Source of the DNA: Sphingomonadales bacterium
GTDB lineage: Bacteria; Pseudomonadota; Alphaproteobacteria; Sphingomonadales; Sphingomonadaceae
Direction: 5' to 3'
Assembly (NCBI GenBank): GCA_014763545.1
Contig: JACXVD010000012.1
Location: forward strand, 1-49,959
Length of the DNA: 49,959 nucleotides
The notes beneath the pieces were generated by a model. It was not told where the DNA came from. It was given only the letters and a program-made list of their open reading frames with translations, and searched no databases. Shown piece by piece: positions 37,297-45,522 of the stretch. Position 1 is the stretch's first letter, and the number at the start of each line of letters is the position of its first letter. Both the position numbers and the translations under genes were made by a program.

Positions 37297-37587
37297 ATGA
37301 AGCTCTTGGTTCTTGCCGCTGCCGGGCTTGCGCTGTCGGTTCCTGCCCTCGCCACCGAACCGACCCAGCCAGAGGAAGCAGCCGCTGCGTCGGGTGATAC
37401 CGGGGAAGCATCTGCCGCTGCAGACCAGAACCGGCTTATTTGTCGCCGGATTGAATCGACCGGCTCGCGCCTCTCGAGCAAGAAGGTGTGCCAGACTGCG
37501 GCCAAGTGGCAGCAGGACGCGCTCGCTGCTCGCGAACATACCGAGAAGGTGCAGTCTTCGCGCTGGAAACTTGAAAAAGGCGGCTGA
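37297..37587 (+). CDS. Small secreted protein with CRRIExTGSR motif, function unknown
   Basis: A 96-residue protein with a signal peptide (residues 1-19, cleavage after PALA). A Glu/Ala/Ser-rich linker follows, then a core with two cysteines in LICRRIESTGSRLSSKKVC. The core motif (CRRxExTGSRL...xxxC) is, to my knowledge, widespread in sphingomonad secreted proteins of unknown function; the two cysteines could form one disulfide. A charged C-terminal helix ends it. It contains no tyrosine. The ATG has no strong Shine-Dalgarno. Confidence 0.8.
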   Translation: MKLLVLAAAGLALSVPALATEPTQPEEAAAASGDTGEASAAADQNRLICRRIESTGSRLSSKKVCQTAAKWQQDALAAREHTEKVQSSRWKLEKGG

Positions 37588-37716
37588 AGCCGACCAGTCG
37601 AAGGGTATGTGCAACGACGGGGTGAGGCCGACTCCGCCGCCGATGCTCGGCAACTATGCGATGGTCATTGACCGCTTGTGCCTCCCGCCGGCGCCGATCC
37701 CGCTCGGCCTGATTGC

Positions 37717-39612
37717 TTACTCGGTTTCATAGCCCATCTTCTCCACCCAGGGGCGCAGGATGGGCATGACCGGAGCGAGGTGGTTTGCATAACGGCGCCA
37801 GCGGCCGCTTGCGCGGGTATAGAGTTTCTCGCCGATCTGCGAATAGCTGGCGGTTCTGACGCGGCCGCGTTCGCGGGCCGTCGCAGTGTGATCGAGCAAG
37901 CGATCATCCCACTCCAGCCCCAGCCAATCGACGAGCGGCGCCAGCTCGCCGCGCGCGTCTTCCACCAGCCGTTCGTAACGCACCGGGCGATAATCGACCG
38001 GGAACAGCGCGTTGCCGCGTTCCCATGCCTTGAACACCGCATCATAAGTGCGCGCCGCCTCCTCGAGATCGGTGAAGCTGCGCATGGCCAGGTTGAGCTG
38101 GAAATTGGCCATGAAGCAGCTGAACACAACGTCGTAGGGATGGCGTTCTGCCAGGATTACACGTGCGTTGGGGAACAGGCGGCGGATCATCGGCACGCGT
38201 TCCATGTTGAGCGGGTGTTTGTCGACCAGCCACTTGCTGTCGTCCCAGCCGGATTCGCGGGCGAAATCGAAATAGGCGCGGCGCAGCTCGGCGATCTTGT
38301 CGGCCGACAAGATCGGCAGTTCCCGCTTGTCGAACAGGCGCGACGTTCGCGCCATCATCGGACGTTCCTCGAGCACCGAAAGTTCGCTCTGGCCCATCAG
38401 CATTGTGTCCAGCAACGTGGTGCCGGACCGCGGGAAGCCGACCAGGAAGATCGGATCCCGCGTGCCGTCTTGCGCGATATGGTCGACCCAGTTGGCGGCC
38501 CATTCATCGGTCCACAATGCGAGATCGTTTTCCACCTCTTCGCGGAAGCTCGGACCGGCGGGGGGAGGGGCGAAGGCTACCGCTTCACGGTTCATCCGTG
38601 CGAATGCGTCGAAGGCGGCATCGGCGTCGCCCACGCGGTCCGCGATTCCGCCGATCAGGTGGAACCGGCGCATCGGGTGGATCGTCTCGGGAATGCGTGC
38701 GGCGAGCTCCGCTGCTTCCTCCCAGCGCCCCTCGCGCCGCGCCTTCCACGCGAGCAGGAAAGCGGCTTCGGGCGGGGCGCTGTCGAGGTCGATACTGTCG
38801 ACAAGAGCGGCGAGGTCATCCACCCGGTTGAGGCTTTCGAACACCATGCCCAGTTCGATATGGCCTTCGCCAAAGCCGGACGAGCGCGCGATCGCCTCGC
38901 GCAATGTCGCGATGGCTGCATCGAGGTCATCGACCCGCGCGTAGGCCGTGCCCAGCTTTACCGTTACGTCCTGATCTTCCGGCGCCAGCGCATGGGCATC
39001 CTTTAGGACCTTCAACCGGGCTTCGGCGCGATCCGCCTCGCGCAGGATTTCGGCGAGATTCTGGTAGATCGGCAGGTCGGCAGGGGCGAGGGCGATGGCC
39101 CGTTCGAGCGCCTCGATCGCAGCATCTGTGTCACCCAGTTGGCCGAGCACGTTGCCGAGATTGTTCCATCCGGCGAGATCGTCGGGAAGGGCCTGCGTCA
39201 CCTTGCGGTAGGCATCGGCGGCGGCCTCGAGCTCCCCCGCCTGCTGGGCGAGATAACCGCTGATCCGCAGATGTGCGGGGTGGTCCGAGCCGGCGACGAG
39301 GTCGCGTGCGTCGGTAGGCCGATCCAGCTCGATCAGCGCATTTGCCAGATTGGTGCGCGTCGCATTGTCCTGCGGGTTCATCGCGAGCAGTGCGCGCAGA
39401 TGTGGTTCGGCCCGATCGGGCCTCCCGATCCGCTGCGCAGCCAGACCGGCCAGCGCCAGATAGGCGCCCCGTTCACGCGGGTCTGCCGGATTGGTGGCGA
39501 GCCCGGCCTCGGCCAGCTCCAGCGCGCCCGCATTATCGTCCTGACGCATTCGCTGCATCGCCTCCATCAACTGGCGCGGCGGCTGCTGGCGGGCATCGGT
39601 GGTCTGGGACAT
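37717..39612 (-). CDS. TPR-repeat sulfotransferase (PAPS-dependent)
   Basis: A 631-residue protein with tetratricopeptide repeats in the first 340 or so residues (for example DLAGWNNLGNVLGQLGDTDAAIEALERAIA) and a C-terminal sulfotransferase domain. The 5'-phosphosulfate-binding loop is VGFPRSGTTLLDTML, with VGFPRSGTT at 391-399; later ILAERHPYDVVFSCF is the 3'-phosphate-binding region. No signal peptide is seen. Members transfer sulfate from PAPS to protein, peptide or glycan; this type resembles tyrosylprotein sulfotransferases. The TPR part probably recognises the target. It lies six bases after the stop of the TPR-oxygenase gene, so they are coexpressed. Acceptor unknown. Confidence 0.9.
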   Translation of the reverse strand: MSQTTDARQQPPRQLMEAMQRMRQDDNAGALELAEAGLATNPADPRERGAYLALAGLAAQRIGRPDRAEPHLRALLAMNPQDNATRTNLANALIELDRPTDARDLVAGSDHPAHLRISGYLAQQAGELEAAADAYRKVTQALPDDLAGWNNLGNVLGQLGDTDAAIEALERAIALAPADLPIYQNLAEILREADRAEARLKVLKDAHALAPEDQDVTVKLGTAYARVDDLDAAIATLREAIARSSGFGEGHIELGMVFESLNRVDDLAALVDSIDLDSAPPEAAFLLAWKARREGRWEEAAELAARIPETIHPMRRFHLIGGIADRVGDADAAFDAFARMNREAVAFAPPPAGPSFREEVENDLALWTDEWAANWVDHIAQDGTRDPIFLVGFPRSGTTLLDTMLMGQSELSVLEERPMMARTSRLFDKRELPILSADKIAELRRAYFDFARESGWDDSKWLVDKHPLNMERVPMIRRLFPNARVILAERHPYDVVFSCFMANFQLNLAMRSFTDLEEAARTYDAVFKAWERGNALFPVDYRPVRYERLVEDARGELAPLVDWLGLEWDDRLLDHTATARERGRVRTASYSQIGEKLYTRASGRWRRYANHLAPVMPILRPWVEKMGYETE

Positions 39613-39617
39613 CGAAC

Positions 39618-41138
39618 TCAACTCTGCTTGGGAATGGCAATATCGAAGGCGACGGTCATGCGTTCGCCGGCGGGGAAGGGGCGGGTACCATGCCACATGG
39701 TCGAGGGGAACAGGGCGAGCCGCCCGACCTTGGGTTCGACCAGATATACCGGCGCCAGTTCAGGCACGACGTCGCGGCATTCGCCTAGCGAAAGCCAGCC
39801 GTGATGCGCCGCGCGGGCCTGTTCACCCCGCATGTCTTCCGGCAGCGCGACATAGAGCGCAGAGCTGAACCAGCCCTTGGAATGGACGTGGTCGGAATGG
39901 AACCCGGCATCCCTGAGGCGCACCGACCATGAACCGGAAATGCGGCGAGGCGCGCGCTGCGCCGGCAAGGTGGGATGGCCCTCGCGCGGTTCGGGCAGGG
40001 CCGCGACGTGGCGCGCGACGGTTTCCAGCAACAATGCCCGCAAGGCGCGGATGGGCTCCTCGTCGCGCAGCAGCAGATTGCCGTCGGTCTGCGTTCCGCC
40101 GCGGACCGACTGGTCGAGCGGCTCGTCGCTGGCGAAATGGAGCGAACGCAGATGCTCGGCCAGCCCGGGGATGGCGGCGACCTGGTCCTGGATATCGTAG
40201 GTGCCGACGAGATTTCTGTCGCCCTCCAGCCATTCCCAGCGCGGGTCACCTTCCATCCGCCAGGCGAGCGAAAGATATGGCCAAAGCAGGTGGTCCTGGT
40301 CGCGCGCGATCCACGGTTCGAGCAATTGCGCGGCCTCGCCCGCCCGGTTCGCCCTCACGAGATGGCGTGCGCGCAAGGACACCGCGTCGATCCCGTTGGC
40401 AGGAGGCAACGCTGCGAACAGCGCATCTGCTGCTGAAATGCGACCCTGTTCGGACACGGCATGGGCCTTCAGCAGCGCAATCCACGGCTGGCCCGGCAAT
40501 TGCCGTTCCGCATCGGCCAGCGCTGCTTCGGCGGCGGTGAAATTGCGTCCGCTGAGCAGGGTGTTTGCCAGCAGATAATTGAGTTCAGGACTGCGCGGAT
40601 TGCGGGTAATCGCGGTGCGCATTTCTGCGACCGGATCGGTTCCAAGCTGTCCGCGCAATTGCGCGAGGCTGGAGTGCCCATCGGTCCACAGCGGGTTCTG
40701 GCGGACAATCGCGGTCAATTCCTCCATCGCCCTCGCACTGTCGCCTTCCTGCACACGGGCGGCGGCGCGCCCGACAAGCACGGAGCCGTCCTGCGGCGCG
40801 AGCCGTGCGGCGATGTCGAACAGCCGCGCGGCGGGCTTGCCTGCCTCGAGTGCGGCGCGTGCATGGGAGTGCGCGATCAGCGCATCGCGCGGGGCGAGGC
40901 GGGCCGCCTCGGCAAACTCGGCAAGGGCAATACCGCTTTCGCCACAAGTGCGCGCTACGAGCCCGGCAAGCTGGTGGATGCGCGCATCGCCCGGAAAACG
41001 GGCCGCGACCTGCTGCGCGGCGGGCAACAGCTCTTCGGCGTAATCTTCGTCAAGCAGCGCGAGGCCCTGCCGGAATGCCATCGTGGCATCCATTCGGCCG
41101 AGGGAGCTGGCAATCTGAAGGGCATCGTCGCGGGTCAT
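39618..41138 (-). CDS. TPR-repeat 2OG/Fe(II) oxygenase (2OG-FeII_Oxy_5 type)
   Basis: A 506-residue cytosolic protein. TPR-like helices fill the first 290 or so residues. The C-terminal domain resembles the 2OG-FeII_Oxy_5 family of putative prolyl or aspartyl hydroxylases. Likely iron ligands are H417 and/or H419 (SDHVHSKGWFSSALYVA) and H483 (MWHGTRPF); R493 in GERMTVAFDIA likely holds 2-oxoglutarate. Length fits other TPR-oxygenases. It precedes the sulfotransferase by five bases and follows a TonB receptor on the same strand by 163 bases containing a terminator. Likely to hydroxylate a protein or peptide; the target is unknown. Confidence 0.88.
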   Translation of the reverse strand: MTRDDALQIASSLGRMDATMAFRQGLALLDEDYAEELLPAAQQVAARFPGDARIHQLAGLVARTCGESGIALAEFAEAARLAPRDALIAHSHARAALEAGKPAARLFDIAARLAPQDGSVLVGRAAARVQEGDSARAMEELTAIVRQNPLWTDGHSSLAQLRGQLGTDPVAEMRTAITRNPRSPELNYLLANTLLSGRNFTAAEAALADAERQLPGQPWIALLKAHAVSEQGRISAADALFAALPPANGIDAVSLRARHLVRANRAGEAAQLLEPWIARDQDHLLWPYLSLAWRMEGDPRWEWLEGDRNLVGTYDIQDQVAAIPGLAEHLRSLHFASDEPLDQSVRGGTQTDGNLLLRDEEPIRALRALLLETVARHVAALPEPREGHPTLPAQRAPRRISGSWSVRLRDAGFHSDHVHSKGWFSSALYVALPEDMRGEQARAAHHGWLSLGECRDVVPELAPVYLVEPKVGRLALFPSTMWHGTRPFPAGERMTVAFDIAIPKQS

Positions 41139-41251
41139 CGGGGTCTGCTTTGCAGTCGGATCGGGCGGTGTGGCGGGGCGAGCGCGTCCCGGTCGCCGGT
41201 ATTTGGGAAATCGTGGCAGCGCTCCTGGTTACATGCAGGGGGCTGCAAATG

Positions 41252-41279
41252 AAAATGGCGGACCCGAAGGCCCGCCATT
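41252..41279 (-). terminator. Terminator after the receptor at 41302
   Basis: On the minus strand an 8-bp stem AATGGCGG / CCGCCATT, with an inner 2-bp CC/GG pair and one mismatch, is followed by TTTT. It starts 23 bases past the receptor stop, so the receptor may be transcribed apart from the TPR genes. The T run overlaps a TTTTCATTTGC block shared with receptor promoters. Confidence 0.75.
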
Positions 41280-41301
41280 CCCAATTCAACGCGGATGACG
41301 C

Positions 41302-44300
41302 TTAGAATTCCAGCGTCACACCGGCGTAGATGTAACGACCCAGAGCGTCGTACACCTGCGCATAGACGTTACCGTTACACGGACCGGCAGGGCATGCCTG
41401 CGAGCCGGTGGTCGGCGGAGCCTTGTCGAGCAGGTTGTTCGCGCCGATGCGGAAGTTGTAGTGGTCGCCCACTTCCCAGGTCAGTGCGAGGTCGAAGTAG
41501 CTGACCGAACCGAAGCCGGCGACGCCCGGACGGGCAACGCCACCCGGAGCCGGACCACGCGGCGAGGTGTCGTTCAGGTTCGGGTTCGCATCGAGCGCGT
41601 CGAGCGTAACCGAGCTGAAGTAACGCCAGCGGAGCGAGGCACCGAAGCCGTTGGGCATGTCGAAGCTCAGGCGGGCCTGGTGGCGCCACTTGGGGTTCGG
41701 AGTGCCGCAGACATTGCCGTACAGGCCCGCGCAGTCATAGCTGCCGGCCGACGGAATGCCGGTGTCGGTGATCTTCTTGTCGAGGTAGGTGCCGACAAAG
41801 TTCAGCGACACGCGGCCAGCGTTGCCGATTTCGCGGCTGTAGCTGGCGTTGATGTCGATACCCGACGTCTTCACGCCGCCGACGTTGGTGGCGATGTCTT
41901 CCACATAGCCGCCCGACGAACGCCAGATCGAGCCCGAACCATCGCGATGGATGTACTGGCAGAAGCTGGGTTCGGCGCCCGAGGTGCACAGGCCGAGGAT
42001 CGTGTCCTGACCAAAGCCCTGGATGGCGTCGGCCACCTTGATGTTGAAGTAGTCGACACTGGCCACGAAGCCCGGGATGAAGGTCGGGGTCAGCACCACA
42101 CCAACGGTGTAGGTGTCCGCGATTTCGGGACGCAGGTTCGGGTTGCCGCCGATCAGGCCGTTGTACTGCGCTGCCGGGTTCGGAGCGACCACCTGGCCGA
42201 CCGAAAGGCCCTGGGCGAGACAGCCAGTGTCAGCCGCGGTGATCGTGAAGCCCGAGCACGGATCCGAAGAACCGTTGAGAGCGACGCGAACCGGAGCGAA
42301 CAGATCCTGGATCGTCGGGGCACGGACAGCGCGGTTGTAGCCGCCACGCAGACGAATGTCTGCGGTCGGGGCGAATTCACCCTCGATCTTGTACGTGTCG
42401 GTCTTGTTGCCGGTGCTGTAGTCCGAATAACGGTAACCGCCGGTGACGCTGAAGTCATAGACCCAGCTGTTCTGTGCGATCGGCACCTTCACTTCGGTGA
42501 AGATTTCCTTCACGTCGAACGAGCCGCTGACCGGCAGAGTGGCTGCACCCTGACCGGCAAGGTCACCGGTGGAGAACGCGAGATCCGAGAGGAACTCGAG
42601 GCTTTCCTTGCGGTATTCCGCACCGACAACCAGGCCGACGCCTTCGTCCGCCCACGGCGACTTCAGGCCGTACTCGCCCAGCGCGCCCGAGACATAGCCC
42701 GAAGCGATCTGTTCGCTGACGATACCGCGCTGGAAGCCCGGGGTCGACAGATAGGCGGTGGCCGCAGCCGACGGCGCGACCGAACCCGGCGAGAAGATGT
42801 CCCAGGGAACGCAGTTCGGATCGGTGCCATCGAGCACCGAACGGCAAACCGCATTGCCGTTGCCATCGTCCACCACGTCGAGCGCCCGGGTCAGGCGGGT
42901 CACCGAGAAGTCGTTGGTGTAGGTTTCTGCGAAGTTGGTACGACCGTACTGGTAGTACACGTCATACGACCAGGCCTTGCCCAGATCGCCGCGCGTACCG
43001 AGGACGGCGCGGTAGCTGGTGTGCTGCAGGTCGTCGCGACGCGGGCCACCTTCGACGTTACGACGCAGGATCTGCGCGAAGCCGCGGTTGTAGCCGACGC
43101 CGGTTACGGGGTCGTAGAACACCGCCGGGGTCGAACCCGGGTTGTTGCCGACGACTTCGAAAGCGTCGCGCGGATCGGTGCTGATCAGCAGGTTTTCGTT
43201 ATCGCAGATAACGGCCAGCTGGCTGGCGCCGAGCAGGGGGTTGTCGCAGTTCAGCGACAGCGTGTTACCGAAGTCACCCGACGGAGCGATCTGGGCGACC
43301 GTGCGGTCGTCCATGAACATGAACTCCATGTAGGGGTGCAGCGCTTCGGAAATTTCGTAATCCGCGAAGACGCCGGCGGTGTAACGCTCGTCAGGACGCT
43401 GGAAGTAGTTCAGCGGCGCGAAGTTGTAGGGCGTGAAGCCCTGCAGCAGCGAGCGGTTGGGGCCGAACTGGTAGGTAAGCGAAGTGAACGAGCTGGTACG
43501 GGTGTCGTCGCTGTCGAAGGCGAAGACAGTGCCGACCGGCGAAGTTGCCGAACCGCCGCAGTTGTAAAGGCGACCGCCGGCATTGACCGACGAAGCGGTG
43601 TTGCCCGAAAGGGCGCACGCCGAATAGTCACGGTTCGCTTGGGTGACGGCCTTGATCTTGCGGTAGCCGACATAGGCGGTGACATGGCCGCGGCCATCGT
43701 CGAAGCCCGCGCCGAAGGCGAGGGTGGTGTCGAAGGTGCCGCCATCGGTCACGGTGCCGGTGGGATAGCCGAAGCCACGCGCATCAAGCGCGTCGGTGTA
43801 GGCGCTCTTGTTGCGGTTGTTGTGGTTGTAGACCGAGTACTGGGTGTCGAGCTTGAAACCCTCGAAATCGGTGTCCATCACGAAGTTGACAACGCCCGAA
43901 ACCGCGTCCGCACCGTACACCGACGAAGCACCGCCGGTCAGCACGTCGACGCGCTTGATCAGCGCAGCCGGGATCACGTTGATGTCGGCAGCGGAAGTCG
44001 TCGGGTCACCCGGGACGAGACGACGGCCGTTGACGAGCACCAGGGTGCGTTCCGAACCCAGACCGCGAAGGTCGAGGGTCGCCGTACCGGTCGAGCCGTT
44101 CGAGTAGTTGGCGCCCTGGCCCGCGAAGACCTGGGGCAGCGAGTTGACGAGATCTTCCACGCGGGTGGTGCCGGTCTGCAGCACTTCGTCGCTGGACACG
44201 ACGGTCACCGGGCTCGCCGATTCGAGATTCGGTTGCTTGATGCGCGAACCGGTCACGACGATCGGCGCATTGTCCGTGGTGGCTTCCGTGTCGCCGGTCA

Positions 44301-44388
44301 CGTCCTGTGCGAACGCCGGAGCGCTCACCAGGGCCAGACCAAGCGCCAAGGGAGCGACCCCGGCCTTGAGCATGGTTGAATCCTTCAT
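41302..44388 (-). CDS. Large TonB-dependent receptor (1028 residues)
   Basis: A 1028-residue outer membrane receptor with a signal peptide (cleavage after PAFA, residue 27). The plug domain starts IVVTGSRIKQPNLESASPV, then VNSLPQVFAGQGANYSN, LDLRGLGSERTLVLVNGRR and GGASSVYGADAVSGVVNFV. The long beta barrel ends with YIYAGVTLEF, with the canonical terminal Phe. Several cysteine pairs lie in likely surface loops. AGGGGAC precedes ATG by about 10 bases. It shares plug motifs and regulatory layout with the receptor at 33121. Downstream are TPR-oxygenase and TPR-sulfotransferase genes. The ligand is unknown. Confidence 0.94.
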   Translation of the reverse strand: MKDSTMLKAGVAPLALGLALVSAPAFAQDVTGDTEATTDNAPIVVTGSRIKQPNLESASPVTVVSSDEVLQTGTTRVEDLVNSLPQVFAGQGANYSNGSTGTATLDLRGLGSERTLVLVNGRRLVPGDPTTSAADINVIPAALIKRVDVLTGGASSVYGADAVSGVVNFVMDTDFEGFKLDTQYSVYNHNNRNKSAYTDALDARGFGYPTGTVTDGGTFDTTLAFGAGFDDGRGHVTAYVGYRKIKAVTQANRDYSACALSGNTASSVNAGGRLYNCGGSATSPVGTVFAFDSDDTRTSSFTSLTYQFGPNRSLLQGFTPYNFAPLNYFQRPDERYTAGVFADYEISEALHPYMEFMFMDDRTVAQIAPSGDFGNTLSLNCDNPLLGASQLAVICDNENLLISTDPRDAFEVVGNNPGSTPAVFYDPVTGVGYNRGFAQILRRNVEGGPRRDDLQHTSYRAVLGTRGDLGKAWSYDVYYQYGRTNFAETYTNDFSVTRLTRALDVVDDGNGNAVCRSVLDGTDPNCVPWDIFSPGSVAPSAAATAYLSTPGFQRGIVSEQIASGYVSGALGEYGLKSPWADEGVGLVVGAEYRKESLEFLSDLAFSTGDLAGQGAATLPVSGSFDVKEIFTEVKVPIAQNSWVYDFSVTGGYRYSDYSTGNKTDTYKIEGEFAPTADIRLRGGYNRAVRAPTIQDLFAPVRVALNGSSDPCSGFTITAADTGCLAQGLSVGQVVAPNPAAQYNGLIGGNPNLRPEIADTYTVGVVLTPTFIPGFVASVDYFNIKVADAIQGFGQDTILGLCTSGAEPSFCQYIHRDGSGSIWRSSGGYVEDIATNVGGVKTSGIDINASYSREIGNAGRVSLNFVGTYLDKKITDTGIPSAGSYDCAGLYGNVCGTPNPKWRHQARLSFDMPNGFGASLRWRYFSSVTLDALDANPNLNDTSPRGPAPGGVARPGVAGFGSVSYFDLALTWEVGDHYNFRIGANNLLDKAPPTTGSQACPAGPCNGNVYAQVYDALGRYIYAGVTLEF

Positions 44389-44395
44389 GAGAAAT

Positions 44396-44570
44396 AAGTC
44401 CCCTTGGATCGGCCCGTAACACCGGGCCTTGTTTCAATGGCAATCTCAGGCGCCCACAGGGTGGGTATGCGCCCGATAGCGTGCGGGATGGGCTAGCGAC
44501 CTGTCAGTCGCAATTGAAAACATGTACCTGTACAAGCTTTCCAAATGCGCTGTGGCTTGTTTGCAACATT
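44396..44570 (-). promoter_or_regulatory. Promoter and structured leader of the receptor at 41302
   Basis: Minus strand: GTTGCAAA (44568-44561), TGGAAA, a palindrome TGTAC-AG-GTACA (44534-44523), TGTTTTCAATTGCGAC (44522-44507), and CATCCC (44490-44485) exactly 17 bases after TTGCGA. Two hairpins follow: CCCAC/GTGGG at 44453-44465, and a 6-bp stem GGCCCG/CGGGCC with a six-base loop at 44411-44428. The latter sits directly before GATCC and AGGGGAC. The gap to the divergent SDR gene is 310 bases: this region fills its left part and SDR promoter elements its right part. Confidence 0.5.
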
Positions 44571-44571
44571 T

Positions 44572-44650
44572 GCGTGTCAGGCGTGAAACACGCGCATTTC
44601 CGCTGCTTTCGAGAGCCTGCCTTGACCCCCGCGAGGCCACTCCGTAACCC
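44572..44650 (+). promoter_or_regulatory. Candidate promoter and inverted repeat upstream of the SDR gene
   Basis: TTGACC (44622-44627) and TAACCC (44645-44650) are 17 bases apart, giving a weak sigma-70-like promoter about 50 bases before the SDR ATG. Upstream, GCGTGT (44572-44577) and ACACGC (44588-44593) form a perfect 6-bp inverted repeat with a ten-base spacer, which may be an operator. Confidence 0.35.
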
Positions 44651-44698
44651 GAGTTGCAATTATCTGACAGCCATCCGCGTGGTGTGAGGAACAGACTT

Positions 44699-45484
44699 AT
44701 GAAGATTGATAATAATGTTGCCGCAGTCGTTACCGGCGGGGCTTCGGGCCTTGGCGGGGCGACGGCGCGTGCGCTAGCGACCAAGGGCGCGAAGGTGGCC
44801 ATTTTCGACCTCAACGCCGACCAGGGCGAGGCGCTGGCAAGCGAAATCGGCGGGCTGTTCTGTCACGTCAATGTTACCAGCGACGAGAGCGTCGACGCCG
44901 GATTCGCCAAGGCGCGCGCGGCGCACGGGCAGGAACGGGTGCTGGTAAACTGCGCCGGTATCGGCAATGCGGCCAAGACGGTGGCTCGGTCCAAGGAGGA
45001 TGGCTCGCTCAGCCACTTCCCGCTCGACGCGTTCGACCGGGTGATCCAGGTCAACCTCGTGGGTACGTTCCGCTGCATCGCCAAGTCGGCCGTGGGCATG
45101 GTGACCCTCGACCCGATCGACGAGTTCGGCGAACGCGGCGCAATCGTGAACACCGCCTCGGTCGCTGCCGAAGACGGGCAGATCGGCCAGGCCGCCTATT
45201 CCGCGTCGAAGGGCGGCGTGGTGGGCATGACCTTGCCCATCGCACGCGACCTGATGAACGAGGGGATCCGGGTCAACACCATCCTGCCGGGCATTTTCCA
45301 TACCCCGCTGCTGTTCGGCCTGCCGGAAAAGGCGATCGAGGCGCTGAGCGCTTCGGTCCCGTTCCCCAAGCGGCTCGGCCAGCCGGAGGAGTATGCGCAG
45401 CTGGCCATGACCATGATCGAATGCGGCTATTTCAACGGCGAGGACGTGCGGCTCGACGGCGCGATCCGCATGGCGCCGCGCTGA
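44699..45484 (+). CDS. SDR family dehydrogenase (3-hydroxyacyl-CoA dehydrogenase type 2-like)
   Basis: A 261-residue short-chain dehydrogenase. The NAD-binding TGGASGLG motif is at 12-19, NCAG near 84-87, and the catalytic S154, Y167 and K171 lie in NTASVAAEDG and YSASK. The sequence is most like the HSD10 / 3-hydroxyacyl-CoA dehydrogenase type 2 group, which oxidises 3-hydroxyacyl-CoA or steroids with NAD (LARDL-like PIARDLMNEGIRVNTILPGIF). TGAGGA lies about eight bases before ATG. The next gene, mtnP, starts 38 bases after its stop, so the two may be cotranscribed. Exact substrate unknown. Confidence 0.92.
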   Translation: MKIDNNVAAVVTGGASGLGGATARALATKGAKVAIFDLNADQGEALASEIGGLFCHVNVTSDESVDAGFAKARAAHGQERVLVNCAGIGNAAKTVARSKEDGSLSHFPLDAFDRVIQVNLVGTFRCIAKSAVGMVTLDPIDEFGERGAIVNTASVAAEDGQIGQAAYSASKGGVVGMTLPIARDLMNEGIRVNTILPGIFHTPLLFGLPEKAIEALSASVPFPKRLGQPEEYAQLAMTMIECGYFNGEDVRLDGAIRMAPR

Positions 45485-45522
45485 ATTCATCGCGATACTC
45501 ACCGGAAGACGGAGACAAGGCC

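Noticed and set aside
37297-37587. The 96-residue secreted protein as substrate of the TPR-sulfotransferase by tyrosine sulfation
   Set aside because: It has no tyrosine, so that particular reaction is impossible; sulfation of another residue cannot be excluded but has no support.
41461-44379. A 972-residue plus-strand open frame opposite the receptor at 41302
   Set aside because: The receptor is strongly supported on the minus strand; the plus product has no family features.
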